DNA from: Robertkochia marina
Lineage (GTDB): Bacteria; Bacteroidota; Bacteroidia; Flavobacteriales; Flavobacteriaceae
NCBI RefSeq assembly: GCF_004799345.1
Contig: NZ_SSMC01000001.1
Location: 1,488,001 to 1,552,000, forward strand
Direction of reading: 5' to 3'
Length of the DNA: 64,000 nucleotides
Position numbers and translations under genes: made by a program. Positions 8,599 through 18,064 of this stretch are shown in pieces. Below the pieces are notes generated by a model that searched no databases, was not told the origin of the DNA, and saw only the letters and a list, made by a program, of their open reading frames with translations. The first letter of the stretch is position 1, and each line of letters begins with the position of its first letter.

Positions 8599-11500
8599 TT
8601 AAAGTCCAAGTCTTAAAGTAAACAGGTATGATCTGGTTCCTGGATTGGTAAAGTAGTCAAGACCACGTCCTTTGGAAGCACCAGTTAAGTTCAGGTCAGG
8701 ATCAACTCCTTCGAAATCTGTCCATAGAACCAGGTTTCTACCGGTTACACCAATTTCAGCACTTCTGAAACCGATTGATTCCATCATGTTGGTTGGCAGG
8801 CTATAGAATAAAGATAATTCACGGAGACGAGTCCATGAAGCGTCTTCTATATAAAGCTCGTGCGATGAAGCAAATCCACTGGCAAGACCTAAATACCAAG
8901 ACTGATCAAGAGCAACAGGACCTGCACCGAAATCTCCGATATTACCACGGAAGGTGGTTCCTGCCGGGATAACTGTACCGGAAGCGTTTACAAGGTCAGT
9001 TGGTGCTGTGGTTTCGTTGGCAGTTTCCGGGCTGATACCGAAATAGTTCAACACTCCCTTGGTTCCTGCCCACATTTCATTACCCTGGAAGGTCTCGAAT
9101 AAGGCAGAAAGCGTAAGGCCTTTCCATGAAATGGTAGTTCCAAGACCACCTCTCCAGTCCGGGTTAGGATCTCCGATCAAACCGGCTTCAGGATCAAGTT
9201 GTGGGAAACCGTTTGCATCGAGATCAAGGTTGCCTTCAGCATCCCGGAGTAATCTTCCACCCCAAAGAGCTCCAAAAGGCTCACCTTCTACAACTCGTGA
9301 AGAAGCTCCTGTAAATCCGTTTAGGAATACAGACTGCACCCCGCTCAGACTCTCAACGATGTTTCGGTTACGGGAGAAGTTAGCGTTCACGCTCCATTTA
9401 AAATCTCCCTGGTTGAATATGTTCACGTTCGCATCGATCTCGATACCTTTGTTAGAGATCTCAGCAGCGTTTGCAAGTACGTTAGAGAATCCTGAAGAAG
9501 GCGCCAGGTCTAATGGCAGGATCGCATCTTCAGTAACCCTGTCATAGTAGGTGAATCCAAGCGTCATGTAATTGTTGAAGAAACGGAAATCTGCTCCTAC
9601 CTCGAATTCTTTGATTCTCTCAATGGTAAGGTCAGGATTACCTAAGGTAGTAGATCGTGTAAACGGGTTACCATAGGTACCTGCAGCAAGGAAATCTCCC
9701 CATGAAGATCCAACGCCTCCGGGACCGAAAGTTGTTCTTGTTGCATAAGGCTGTGGCTCGATACCGATCTCTCCGTAAGAAGCTCTTAACTTACCAAAGC
9801 TAAGGAAATTGTTTTCAGGAATGATGTTACTAAAAGCCCATCCTAAAGATGCAGAAGGGTAAAATACATTGTCCTCTACAGTAGAAGGACGCTCGTATCT
9901 TCCTGTTAATTCTACGAATAACTGGTTGAAGAGCTCAGCGTTAATTACAGCATAAGCACCGTTCTTACGAGTTTTTTGTTTGAACAGGAATGGCAGTTCG
10001 TTTGCGGCATCTGCATTTCCAAATAATCTCAGGTCGCCTAAGAATGGGTTGGTGAAATTATTTGAAGTACCTCCGATACTGTGATAATCAGACTCTTCAA
10101 ATTGCGTACCAAGGATCCAGCTCAGATTGAAAGCTTCTCCCAGATCGTAGTTAGATGAAAGGAAGAAGTTCCAGGTAGAATTCTTTTCAGCAATTTCTGT
10201 ACGGGCATAATTACCGTCAGGAATACCTGAAGAGTTAGCAGGGAAGTACGTTTCTCTTACGTCAGTATAATAATCCAGTCCGTAACGACCTGTAAAGATC
10301 ATATTATCTGTGATCTGCCACTGAATTTCAGGGTTGATGATAAAACGCTCTACACGGTTAGGGTTGGTCTGCTCATTGATGGTCCATCCCGGGTTGTTAT
10401 AAACAGGAATGGTACCTACACTACCACGATAGGCTCTGTGAGCATTAGGGAAAGCCACCCCATTGGCATCGTAGTAAGTTCCTTTATAATCCGTATTGTT
10501 AAAATCAGGAGCAGTTCTTAAATATCCAAGGTATAAACCATTGATATTAGAACCTTGCTGTATACGCTGCGACTTGATGGTCGAATAGTTGGTATTGATT
10601 CTAGCGGTAAGTTTTTCAGTAAGGTTCACCTCGTGATTCAAACGGAAAGTCTTTCTGTTGTACGAAGACTGTCCACGGATAATACCTTCCTGGTCAAGAT
10701 TTGAAAGTGATAACAGGGTGTTGCTGTTGTCACCACTGAAACCAATACTTACAGAGTTGTCTAAGGTAACTCCCGTCTGGAACACCTGATCTCTGTTCAC
10801 ATCATTAAAAACCTCTCGAGATCTTTTCTCTGTGATAGGGTAGATGAGGTTTCCTGAATCTGCCTCAAAGTACTCTCCAGAGGTGTCAAATACATCAGCT
10901 CCTCCGGGACGATCGGCGATCTTATCTCCCCAGGATAGTGCGAAATCTTCTGCCCAGGCTCCACTTAGACCTTGCCCGAACTTGTCTTGTTTGTCCCATT
11001 CTACGTTGATCTCGTCAAAAGCTACACTCGATCTAACGTTTACAGACATGCGACTGCCTCCGGCACCACGACCTCTTTTAGTTTTGATAACAAGTACCCC
11101 GTTTGCAGCACCGGTACCCCAAACTGCAGCAGCTGCTGCACCTTTCAATACTGTTACCGATTCAATGTCTTCAGGGTTGATGTCATTAAGACGAGACTGT
11201 TGAACAACACCACCTACACCCGATCCTACAGATGTATTGGAAATGGCAACCCCGTCAAGTACAATTAGGGGAGAAGCGCTACCGGTAATGGTGTTTTGAC
11301 CACGAATCTGGATATAGGCACCAGCACCCGGGTCTCCGGAGTTTCTTGTGATCTGAATACCTGAGGTTTTACCCGCAAGCCCCTGGATCACTCCCGTTTC
11401 TCCTGATTTCTGTAATGCTTCCGTGTCTACCAGGGTCGAGGAACTTAGATCCTCATCCTTCTTTTTTTCCAGACCTAATGCTGTAAGTACTACCTCTCCA

Positions 11501-11805
11501 AGCTCTTGAGCCGATTGAAGCAGTTGCACATTGATCGTGGAAGAGGCGCCTACGGTGATCTCCTGAGTTTCTTGCCCAACATAGGAGAAAACAAGCACCT
11601 GGCCTTCAGAGGCCTGAATCGAATAATTTCCGTCAAAGTCGGTTTGAGTACCATTAGATGTACCCTTTACCAAAACACTGGCCCCGGGTAACGGCAAGGC
11701 ATCCTGGTCTGTAACCGTACCAGTGATCGTTTTTGTTTGCGCAAAGGAAATCTGCGCAACCAGCACCAGCAATAGTGCTAGAAAGCCATTAAGTTTAGTT
11801 TTCAT
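8599..11805 (-). CDS. SusC/RagA-family TonB-linked outer-membrane transporter
   Basis: The 1068-residue protein has a signal peptide (1-22, ending ISFAQ). A carboxypeptidase-regulatory-like beta domain follows (about 25-105, starting ITGTVTDQDALPLPGASV, with TDFDGNYSI and VFSYVGQ). Then come a TonB-box-like stretch (LGEVVLTALG), the plug domain (about 115-240, with IQIRGQ, PLIVLDG, ESVTVLKGAAAAAVWG, NGVLVIKTKRG) and a TonB-dependent beta-barrel to the end (FTLRLGL). It imports a SusD-captured ligand across the outer membrane using TonB energy. It is first in its transcript, with a SusD gene directly after it. Its signal peptide, regulatory domain and leader closely match the SusC gene at 14804-18028, pointing to duplication of the front end. 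Confidence 0.95.
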   Translation of the reverse strand: MKTKLNGFLALLLVLVAQISFAQTKTITGTVTDQDALPLPGASVLVKGTSNGTQTDFDGNYSIQASEGQVLVFSYVGQETQEITVGASSTINVQLLQSAQELGEVVLTALGLEKKKDEDLSSSTLVDTEALQKSGETGVIQGLAGKTSGIQITRNSGDPGAGAYIQIRGQNTITGSASPLIVLDGVAISNTSVGSGVGGVVQQSRLNDINPEDIESVTVLKGAAAAAVWGTGAANGVLVIKTKRGRGAGGSRMSVNVRSSVAFDEINVEWDKQDKFGQGLSGAWAEDFALSWGDKIADRPGGADVFDTSGEYFEADSGNLIYPITEKRSREVFNDVNRDQVFQTGVTLDNSVSIGFSGDNSNTLLSLSNLDQEGIIRGQSSYNRKTFRLNHEVNLTEKLTARINTNYSTIKSQRIQQGSNINGLYLGYLRTAPDFNNTDYKGTYYDANGVAFPNAHRAYRGSVGTIPVYNNPGWTINEQTNPNRVERFIINPEIQWQITDNMIFTGRYGLDYYTDVRETYFPANSSGIPDGNYARTEIAEKNSTWNFFLSSNYDLGEAFNLSWILGTQFEESDYHSIGGTSNNFTNPFLGDLRLFGNADAANELPFLFKQKTRKNGAYAVINAELFNQLFVELTGRYERPSTVEDNVFYPSASLGWAFSNIIPENNFLSFGKLRASYGEIGIEPQPYATRTTFGPGGVGSSWGDFLAAGTYGNPFTRSTTLGNPDLTIERIKEFEVGADFRFFNNYMTLGFTYYDRVTEDAILPLDLAPSSGFSNVLANAAEISNKGIEIDANVNIFNQGDFKWSVNANFSRNRNIVESLSGVQSVFLNGFTGASSRVVEGEPFGALWGGRLLRDAEGNLDLDANGFPQLDPEAGLIGDPNPDWRGGLGTTISWKGLTLSALFETFQGNEMWAGTKGVLNYFGISPETANETTAPTDLVNASGTVIPAGTTFRGNIGDFGAGPVALDQSWYLGLASGFASSHELYIEDASWTRLRELSLFYSLPTNMMESIGFRSAEIGVTGRNLVLWTDFEGVDPDLNLTGASKGRGLDYFTNPGTRSYLFTLRLGL

Positions 11806-11841
11806 ATTTGTGAATTAATATTGAATTAGCGGCCTAAATAT
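11806..11841 (-). repeat. Leader repeat copy A upstream of SusC
   Basis: These 36 bases in front of the ATG match the corresponding 36 bases at 18029-18064 with one mismatch. They contain a direct repeat of TGAATTA (plus strand) spaced by ATAT. Similarity continues more weakly for about 50 further bases. This is probably a 5' untranslated region shared by the two SusC genes through duplication or common regulation. Confidence 0.7.
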
Positions 11842-12130
11842 CCTAAATTCTCGTTAATAAACATAAAATATCCTTAACAATTTGTTAATCCAGTAAGATT
11901 TAACCGAGATATTTTAAGTTGTTATCCTACTGTTATTAGGGGGTAAGTCGGTTTTTAGAAAGGGTGGATCTTTCAGATCTATGTAGCCTTTATTTCAATG
12001 CTATACGGGGAAAATTAACATGAATGGGTCTTTTGGGTATAGACGTGGGGAGTGCTTTACCCCTTGGATAAAAGGGTTTGAAGAACTTCTTGATCCTTAA
12101 GTTCCCGAGAAGTTTTTTACAGGATAGTCA
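11842..12130. other. Non-coding spacer between the two Sus-type loci
   Basis: No gene is visible here. The part next to the leader repeat must hold the promoter of the 11805 SusC gene, but no exact CAAAnnTA (minus-strand -7) is present. The remainder up to the terminator at 12131 has no recognisable feature. Confidence 0.5.
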
Positions 12131-12162
12131 TAAAAAAACCATCCCCGAAATGGGGATGGTTT
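12131..12162 (-). terminator. Rho-independent terminator of the first Sus-type locus
   Basis: The stem AAACCATCCCC (12136-12146) pairs perfectly with GGGGATGGTTT (12152-12162) across a five-base loop. On the minus strand it is followed by a T run. It closes the 18028->12221 transcript. The core resembles the terminator at 7199-7236. Confidence 0.8.
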
Positions 12163-12220
12163 GATCAAATTAATTTTAAAAAGAGACTCAGAGAACTCCT
12201 TTTTATGGTTAAAAGGAATA

Positions 12221-13114
12221 TTATAAGTCTGAGTTGCAGTAATCGATCAGAGATACTCCTGCAGCAGGACTTGGTCCCAGATCCAGTACTGTATTTCCAT
12301 TGGCAGAGATTAGCTGGAAGGTTACCTCAGAATCCCATGCTCCGGAATTGTAGAACACTTCGATAGAAGTAGCTCCGGAAGGAATTTCAAAGGTTACTTC
12401 ATTAGTATCACCTTGATCTTCTGTTACCAGGAAGTTCAGGAACTGCTCTCCGTCAACAAGGATGTCAATAGAGGCTCCGTTCCATCCGTCTCCGTAAGAA
12501 TCCTGACCTGAAAGGGTCCAGGTACCTACAGTAGGTGCATCAAATGTAGCAGGACATACGATAGGTGAACGGTAGGAGAACGGACTTCTGAAGAAAGATC
12601 CGGTAAAGATGTTACCATTACCATCGGCACTGGAGAAAGAACGACCATCAGTTAGGTTTAATACCAAACGAATGTCAAAATAATCTCCACCTGCAAACTC
12701 AGTATCGGCAATTGATAAAGCGCTTAAAGCTTCTCCGAAGCTAACCTCAAGGGTGTATTCAGGAAGGCCTAAGGCACTTGTACCCCATTCTGAAGCAGGA
12801 ATGTTTTTAAGGAAAGCCTCTGCTTTAGAATAGTCATTGTCGTCCGGTTTTCCCGGGGTATTATCAGTATAGGATACGTATACATCCATAGACTCAAATA
12901 GTGCTCCTTCCTCTTCATCTTGCTCTTCCAGGGTTACTGAAAAAACAGATTCAGGATCAGAGATAGAAAAGTCAGGACTGGAAACGTCCAGCGTTCGCAA
13001 TACAGCTCCTCTGGAGGTATTGTCAAATAGCTCGTCTATTGAAGCGTCGCTCTCCACACAGGAAACAGTCGCTGCTAACAGACCAAAAGTTAATATTGAT
13101 TTTATTCTTTTCAT
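12221..13114 (-). CDS. Surface lipoprotein accompanying SusC/SusD, YGDGWNG domain
   Basis: The 297-residue lipoprotein has lipobox TVSC (Cys19). It follows the SusD gene by 16 bp as third gene of the locus, the position often taken by SusE/SusF-like or other surface ligand-binding lipoproteins. Residues about 25-180 form a first beta domain. Residues about 187-297 form a second beta domain opening with GTWTLSGQDSYGDGWNGASI. The DSYGDGWNG motif (205-213) is frequent in secreted beta-sandwich domains of Bacteroidota and may bind calcium; this is an inference. There are no catalytic motifs. It is probably an accessory binding protein for the partner transporter, ligand unknown. Confidence 0.75.
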   Translation of the reverse strand: MKRIKSILTFGLLAATVSCVESDASIDELFDNTSRGAVLRTLDVSSPDFSISDPESVFSVTLEEQDEEEGALFESMDVYVSYTDNTPGKPDDNDYSKAEAFLKNIPASEWGTSALGLPEYTLEVSFGEALSALSIADTEFAGGDYFDIRLVLNLTDGRSFSSADGNGNIFTGSFFRSPFSYRSPIVCPATFDAPTVGTWTLSGQDSYGDGWNGASIDILVDGEQFLNFLVTEDQGDTNEVTFEIPSGATSIEVFYNSGAWDSEVTFQLISANGNTVLDLGPSPAAGVSLIDYCNSDL

Positions 13115-13130
13115 GTTCTAAATCAGTTTT

Positions 13131-14786
13131 TTAGTTAGCGATTGGGAACGCAGGTGAAGCAGGATTGTTATCCCAGAACACCTGGAAAGTTACGTTCTGA
13201 CGCTGCTCGATACTAGAGTTGTTGTTAGCGGCATTTGCAGGATATCTCAACGAACGGATCACAGATCCCGGATTTGGCTCCCTGTTAGGCTGAAGCGTGG
13301 TTGGGAAACCTGTTCTTCTGTAGAAGTTGAAAGCAGAAGTACCGTTACCGAAAGTGGTTACGATTAGCTGCTCACCAATAATATCCCACTTCTCACTGTC
13401 TGATGCAGCATCAAAAGATCCGTCGATCAAGGCAGTGAAAGCGTCAACCTGAGCATCAGTAGGTGCAGTATCAAGATCTGCAGAAGCATCAAGAGCTCCG
13501 AATGATTGTACCTTGGCGATTGACTTTTCAAGCGCAGAGATCAGGAATGGCTTAGCAGCAGCAGGGTTGCTGATAGCTGCCATCTCCGCTTGCATCAGGT
13601 CTACCCATGAAGCCAGCATGATCGGAGTGATACCAGCTCCCTGGCCTCCGCCACCTTGCTGTACATCATCAAAACGTCCGTCATCAAAGTTACCTGCAGC
13701 AGGATAAACCCCGATGGCAGTTCTGAAGAATCCATCTGGTGGAATACCTGAATCATCTCCGTGATCTCTTCCCCAATATCCGTTAGAAAGAGCACAGAAA
13801 GTGAAATCTCCGTCAAGATAATGCTGTGGAGCAGTTTCAAGAGAACAGTCGATGGTTTCCTCGTTAGGCTCCGCTCCGTCCTGACCTGGAACTACTGATG
13901 TCTGACGATAGAAGTAGTACTGAAGTCTTGGGTCGTTGGTAGTCTGCATAAGGTTCATTAACCAGTTAGACTGGTAGTTACCGGCACCGGTTGGTGTATA
14001 GTCATCCGCATATCTCGGGTGACGAGTGTCGGGCTGGTTCTCGTTGTTACCCCATCTGAATTCGAAATCTTCAGAGGTTTCATCGATATAATTTCCTGAA
14101 GTAACGATGGCGTTGAATTCAGAAACTGCACTTGGATTCACCAATCTTGTCTGAAGATAGATCTTCATTTTAAGGGTATTGGCCAATTTGATCCAGTTGT
14201 CATAGTCGTTTCCGTAGAAGAAGTCACTGGCAAGTTCAGCAGTAGCACCTTTGTTAAAATTAGCGATCGCTGTATTCAACATTTCAAGGGCAGCGGCGTA
14301 CACTTCCTCTCCTGAATCAGGAGCCGGGTTAAATACCCCTTCCTCTGCAGCCAGGGCTTCAGTAAATGGTACCGGTCCGAAATAATCAACCAAGGTGATC
14401 ATAGCATCGGCAGCCAGTACCTCAGCCACACCTAGGTGGTTGAATAATTCATTTTCTTGAGCCACAGGACGCATGGCCTTCAGGTTGGTTAATATTCCAC
14501 GATATACATCATCCCATTCACCATCAAAGGCGATAGGTGCATAGGCGTTCAGGTAGTTTCTGTCAAAAAATACCTCCTGACGGGTGATCTGCCCACCGGT
14601 AACTCCCATGCTTTCAACAAAGTTCACATAATTCAGCTGGATGGCAGTGGTGTAAAAGTTAACGTCTGCCTGGCTCGGAATTAGTGCGTTAGGGTTATCT
14701 GTGAGATCAAGATCGGTGGTCTCACAAGCAACAAAGGTCATTGCCGAAAGAATCCCTAATCCGATTTTCTTTAAACTGTTTTTCAT
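13131..14786 (-). CDS. SusD/RagB-like outer-membrane lipoprotein of the first locus
   Basis: The protein has about 551 residues and a lipobox FVAC. MKNSLKKIGLG at 14786 is preferred to the ATG at 14795. Features typical of SusD-like lipoproteins are LDLTDNPNALIPSQADVNFY near the N terminus, DDVYRGILTNLKAM, VAEVLAADAMITLVDYFGPVPFTEAL (the SusC-contact helix), and the TPR-like WIKLANTLKMKIYLQTRLV. A glycine-rich segment GGGGQGAG lies in the middle. It sits 17 bp behind the SusC gene. It is clearly diverged from the two tandem SusD copies at 5814-8580, so the two loci probably take up different ligands. Confidence 0.9.
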   Translation of the reverse strand: MKNSLKKIGLGILSAMTFVACETTDLDLTDNPNALIPSQADVNFYTTAIQLNYVNFVESMGVTGGQITRQEVFFDRNYLNAYAPIAFDGEWDDVYRGILTNLKAMRPVAQENELFNHLGVAEVLAADAMITLVDYFGPVPFTEALAAEEGVFNPAPDSGEEVYAAALEMLNTAIANFNKGATAELASDFFYGNDYDNWIKLANTLKMKIYLQTRLVNPSAVSEFNAIVTSGNYIDETSEDFEFRWGNNENQPDTRHPRYADDYTPTGAGNYQSNWLMNLMQTTNDPRLQYYFYRQTSVVPGQDGAEPNEETIDCSLETAPQHYLDGDFTFCALSNGYWGRDHGDDSGIPPDGFFRTAIGVYPAAGNFDDGRFDDVQQGGGGQGAGITPIMLASWVDLMQAEMAAISNPAAAKPFLISALEKSIAKVQSFGALDASADLDTAPTDAQVDAFTALIDGSFDAASDSEKWDIIGEQLIVTTFGNGTSAFNFYRRTGFPTTLQPNREPNPGSVIRSLRYPANAANNNSSIEQRQNVTFQVFWDNNPASPAFPIAN

Positions 14787-14803
14787 TTTTCTCATTTTAT
14801 TGT

Positions 14804-17800
14804 TTAGAATGTAGCTTTTACACTAAATCCATATCTCCTTGAACTAGGTCCGGTTAACCAGTCAAATCCTTGACCGTTACCTACACCAAGACCTGCCTGG
14901 TTTGGATCAAAGTTAACACTATCAGGAGTATTGTAAGCCTCGTACCAAAGGTTTTGTCCTGACACAGTAAAGGTCAGTGCACCGAAAGGTGTTCTGTCAA
15001 GGATCTTCTTAGGTAGTGAATACCCGAAAGCAACTTCCTGTAAACGGATTACAGACCCGTCGTAGATGTTCAGCTCTGACGGTCCGAAAAGAACGTTGTC
15101 AAAGTGGTAATCTGAGTTGTTGATCTGAATGTTGTTAGGTTGTCCGGTGTTCTCATTGATACCAGGAAGGATATAAGTAGCTTCCCTGTTGTCAGTGTCC
15201 TGAACCAAACCACGACCAAGTAGGGTAGCGATCGTCTGGCTATAGATATCACCTCCGGCAACATGCTGAAGCAGGAAGCTGAAGTTGAAGTTTCCGAAAG
15301 AGAAAGAGTTCGAAACGTTCAGGGTGTAGTCAGGGTTAGGATCACCAATGGCGAACTGTCCTGCCTCTACAATATAATCACCTTCACTGTTGATCAGGGG
15401 TTGTCCCTGGTCATTTCTAAGGATTCTTGAACCTACAATGGTACCCAGAGGCTCTCCTTCGATAGCGGCGTTACCAAGGTCACCAAAACCTGCATATACA
15501 ATAAGGTCTGTGTCGGCCCCAAGATCGTTTACGATAGGCTCAATGGCATTGAAGTTAGCATTAACATTCCAGTTAAATCCTTCAGGATTTCTGAAGATGT
15601 CTACACCAAGGTCAACTTCAACTCCGTCTACTTCGATCTCACCAATGTTAGTCTGGATAAAACGCGCTCCGGAAGAAGCATCCAGTCTACGATCTACGAT
15701 CAGGTCTTCAGTAATACGGTTAAAGTAAGAAGCGTTCAGGGTAATTCTGTTGTTCCAGAATCTTGACTCAACACCAAACTCCAGTTCTTTAAGTGTTTCT
15801 GGTCTTAGGTTTGGATTACCAAGGGTTGCAGAAATCTCGTTAGAGGCAGCAAAACCACCGGCAGCGTTGATCCATCTCTGAGTGTTCAGGTTCAGCGTAC
15901 TTACTGTTGGATATCCTGTTGGGAAGGTAGCAGAAGTACCGTAACCGGCTCTCACTTTCAGGAAGTTTAAGAAAGAACTTCCTCTTAGCGCGTCAAATGC
16001 ACTGGTTGGAACAAATGAGGTACTAACACTGGGGTAGAAGATAGATCTGTTCTCTTCTGAAAGGTTAGATACCCAGTCGTTACGACCGGCAACAGTCAGG
16101 TAAACGAAGTCGCCGAAATCGAAATCAGCTTGTCCGTACATACCGTTGATGTTACGTTGCTGGAAGAACTGGATCTCATCCTGAAGCTCGAAGTTGAAGT
16201 GACGGATTACGTCAAATACCTGCTGTCCTGAAGAAGAAACTCCGTTCTGATCAAATACGTCACGTCTGGCAGTAGCACCAACGTTGAAAGAAACTCCGAT
16301 CTTTTCGGTGATATCAAATAGACCGCTTAAGAAAAGGTTGTGATCCCAGATAGTGTTGGTGTTGTTCCACGTGTTGTAGAAACCACTACGGGTACGGGCA
16401 ACATCACTCACCCCACCTTTGTTTTGATAGTTGGTGTTATTTTCACTATACATATCAAGTCCCAAACGGTACGTCAGGTTCATGTTGTCATTAACCTTAT
16501 AAACAATGGTGGTGTTACCAAAGGTTCTGTTGGTTTCCTGTCTTGTTTGAGCGTTGTTTACAGTCCATAAAGGGTGCTGAATACTGTTGTTCTGACGGTA
16601 GTAAACACTGGCCCCGGTAAGTGGGTTCTGATAAGGCAGGTTTAGCATGTCAACACTTCGAGGTGTAAAGAATACATTCGAGAATACAGAAGATCCTTCT
16701 GAAGCACCGAATACGGTGTTACCATCACCCGCTGCGATAGGAGGTGAACGAAAATCTGTTCTTGCGTAGTTCAGTGTACCACTTACTGTGAAGTTGTTGC
16801 TTAATTCAGCTCTACCACCAATACCCAAGGTGTTTCTGATAACCTTGTTCTCAGGGGTAAACCCTTCGTCAGTTAAGTGACCCATGTTGGCACTCATGCT
16901 CATCTTCCCGTCATCAGAAGAGGTGTTAAAGTTAACCGAGGTGTTAAGAACCGTTCCTGTTTTAAAGAAGTTCTCAGCACTCTGGTAAGGTTTGTAGTCG
17001 TAACGCACGCCCTGGAATTCAGGGAATGCCTGAGGAATACCTGTACCTGAACTCGCTGTAGAGTAAGGGTGAGGTAGTGTACCATTCTCGTCAATGGCAG
17101 CCTGAGACCCCCATCCACCAATGGCATTTTCTTCAAAGTTGGGTCCCCAGTTAGAGAAGAACCACCCGAAAGCCTGGTCAAATCCGTTACCCCACTTGTT
17201 GGTGTAGTCAGGTAAAGAAGCGATGTCGTTAAAGAATAAAGAGGTGTTAACAGTTACCTCGTTCTTCTTGGCGCCTCCACCTGAAGCTCCGTTCTTGGTG
17301 GTGATCAGGATCACCCCGTTACGTCCCTGCGTACCGTAAAGAGTTGCAGCTGCAAGACCTTTAAGTACGTTGATGCTTTCGATGTTGTTCGGGTCAAGGT
17401 CAAAGAATCTTGAACCACCAGCGTTACCATCTACGAAGTCTCCCTGTGCATTGGTATCAGAGCTGAAGGGAACCCCATCAACAATGAACAATGGTTGGTT
17501 AGACCCGCTAAAGGAGCTGAGACCACGAATAATAATGTTGGTACCAGAACCTGACAGACCACTCTGAGCGGTAATCTGTACCCCTGATGCCTTCCCTGAA
17601 AGTACACGTCCAATGTCACCTTCAGCACGTTGTTCAAGCTGTTCGCTGGCAACCTCAGATACCGCGTATCCAAGAGCCTTACGTTCCCGCTTGATACCCT
17701 GGGCGGTAACAATTACCTCTTCCAGGGCCTGGGCATCCTGCCCTAAAACCACATCAATTACGTTGGAAGCTCCAACTGTTCGTTCCTCGGTTTTCTGTCC

Positions 17801-18028
17801 TACATAGGAGAAAACCAAGACCTGCCCCGCGGCAGCTTCGATAGCATAATTCCCATCGAAATCTGTTTGCGTACCTTGTGTGGTGCCTTGAATTGCAACA
17901 CTGGCACCCGGTAGAGGCAAACCATCCTGGTCGGTTACCGTACCAGTGATCGTTTTCACCTGCGCAAATGAAATCTGCGCAACCAGCACCAGTAAAAGTG
18001 CTAGATAGCCTTTAAGTTTAGTTTTCAT
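14804..18028 (-). CDS. SusC/RagA-family TonB-linked outer-membrane transporter
   Basis: The 1074-residue protein has a signal peptide ending ISFAQ, then a carboxypeptidase-regulatory-like domain (ITGTVTDQDGLPLPGASV, TDFDGNYAIEA), a TonB box LEEVIVTAQG (about 100-110), a plug (IIIRGLSSFSGSNQPLFIVD, NIESINVLKGLAAATLYG, NGVILITTKNG) and a TonB-dependent barrel ending in the typical aromatic residue (SVKATF). It is first in a three-gene transcript with SusD and the YGDGWNG lipoprotein. The N-terminal 110 residues are close to those of the other SusC protein, whereas plug and barrel differ, consistent with different ligands behind a shared export and TonB-coupling module. Confidence 0.95.
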   Translation of the reverse strand: MKTKLKGYLALLLVLVAQISFAQVKTITGTVTDQDGLPLPGASVAIQGTTQGTQTDFDGNYAIEAAAGQVLVFSYVGQKTEERTVGASNVIDVVLGQDAQALEEVIVTAQGIKRERKALGYAVSEVASEQLEQRAEGDIGRVLSGKASGVQITAQSGLSGSGTNIIIRGLSSFSGSNQPLFIVDGVPFSSDTNAQGDFVDGNAGGSRFFDLDPNNIESINVLKGLAAATLYGTQGRNGVILITTKNGASGGGAKKNEVTVNTSLFFNDIASLPDYTNKWGNGFDQAFGWFFSNWGPNFEENAIGGWGSQAAIDENGTLPHPYSTASSGTGIPQAFPEFQGVRYDYKPYQSAENFFKTGTVLNTSVNFNTSSDDGKMSMSANMGHLTDEGFTPENKVIRNTLGIGGRAELSNNFTVSGTLNYARTDFRSPPIAAGDGNTVFGASEGSSVFSNVFFTPRSVDMLNLPYQNPLTGASVYYRQNNSIQHPLWTVNNAQTRQETNRTFGNTTIVYKVNDNMNLTYRLGLDMYSENNTNYQNKGGVSDVARTRSGFYNTWNNTNTIWDHNLFLSGLFDITEKIGVSFNVGATARRDVFDQNGVSSSGQQVFDVIRHFNFELQDEIQFFQQRNINGMYGQADFDFGDFVYLTVAGRNDWVSNLSEENRSIFYPSVSTSFVPTSAFDALRGSSFLNFLKVRAGYGTSATFPTGYPTVSTLNLNTQRWINAAGGFAASNEISATLGNPNLRPETLKELEFGVESRFWNNRITLNASYFNRITEDLIVDRRLDASSGARFIQTNIGEIEVDGVEVDLGVDIFRNPEGFNWNVNANFNAIEPIVNDLGADTDLIVYAGFGDLGNAAIEGEPLGTIVGSRILRNDQGQPLINSEGDYIVEAGQFAIGDPNPDYTLNVSNSFSFGNFNFSFLLQHVAGGDIYSQTIATLLGRGLVQDTDNREATYILPGINENTGQPNNIQINNSDYHFDNVLFGPSELNIYDGSVIRLQEVAFGYSLPKKILDRTPFGALTFTVSGQNLWYEAYNTPDSVNFDPNQAGLGVGNGQGFDWLTGPSSRRYGFSVKATF

Positions 18029-18064
18029 ATTTGTGAATTAATATTGAATTAGCGGGCTAAATAT
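18029..18064 (-). repeat. Leader repeat copy B upstream of SusC
   Basis: This is the second copy of the 36-base leader (see 11806-11841), immediately before the SusC ATG, with one mismatch and the same spaced TGAATTA repeat. Confidence 0.7.

Noticed and set aside
9059-9547. 162-codon open frame antisense to the SusC gene
   Set aside because: It lies wholly inside a strongly supported SusC coding region, shows no domain, and its Ser/Pro/Arg-rich composition is that of an antisense shadow.
11806-18064. Composite transposon suggested by the paired SusC leaders
   Set aside because: The repeats are just the conserved 5' ends of homologous genes; no transposase or target-site duplication is present.
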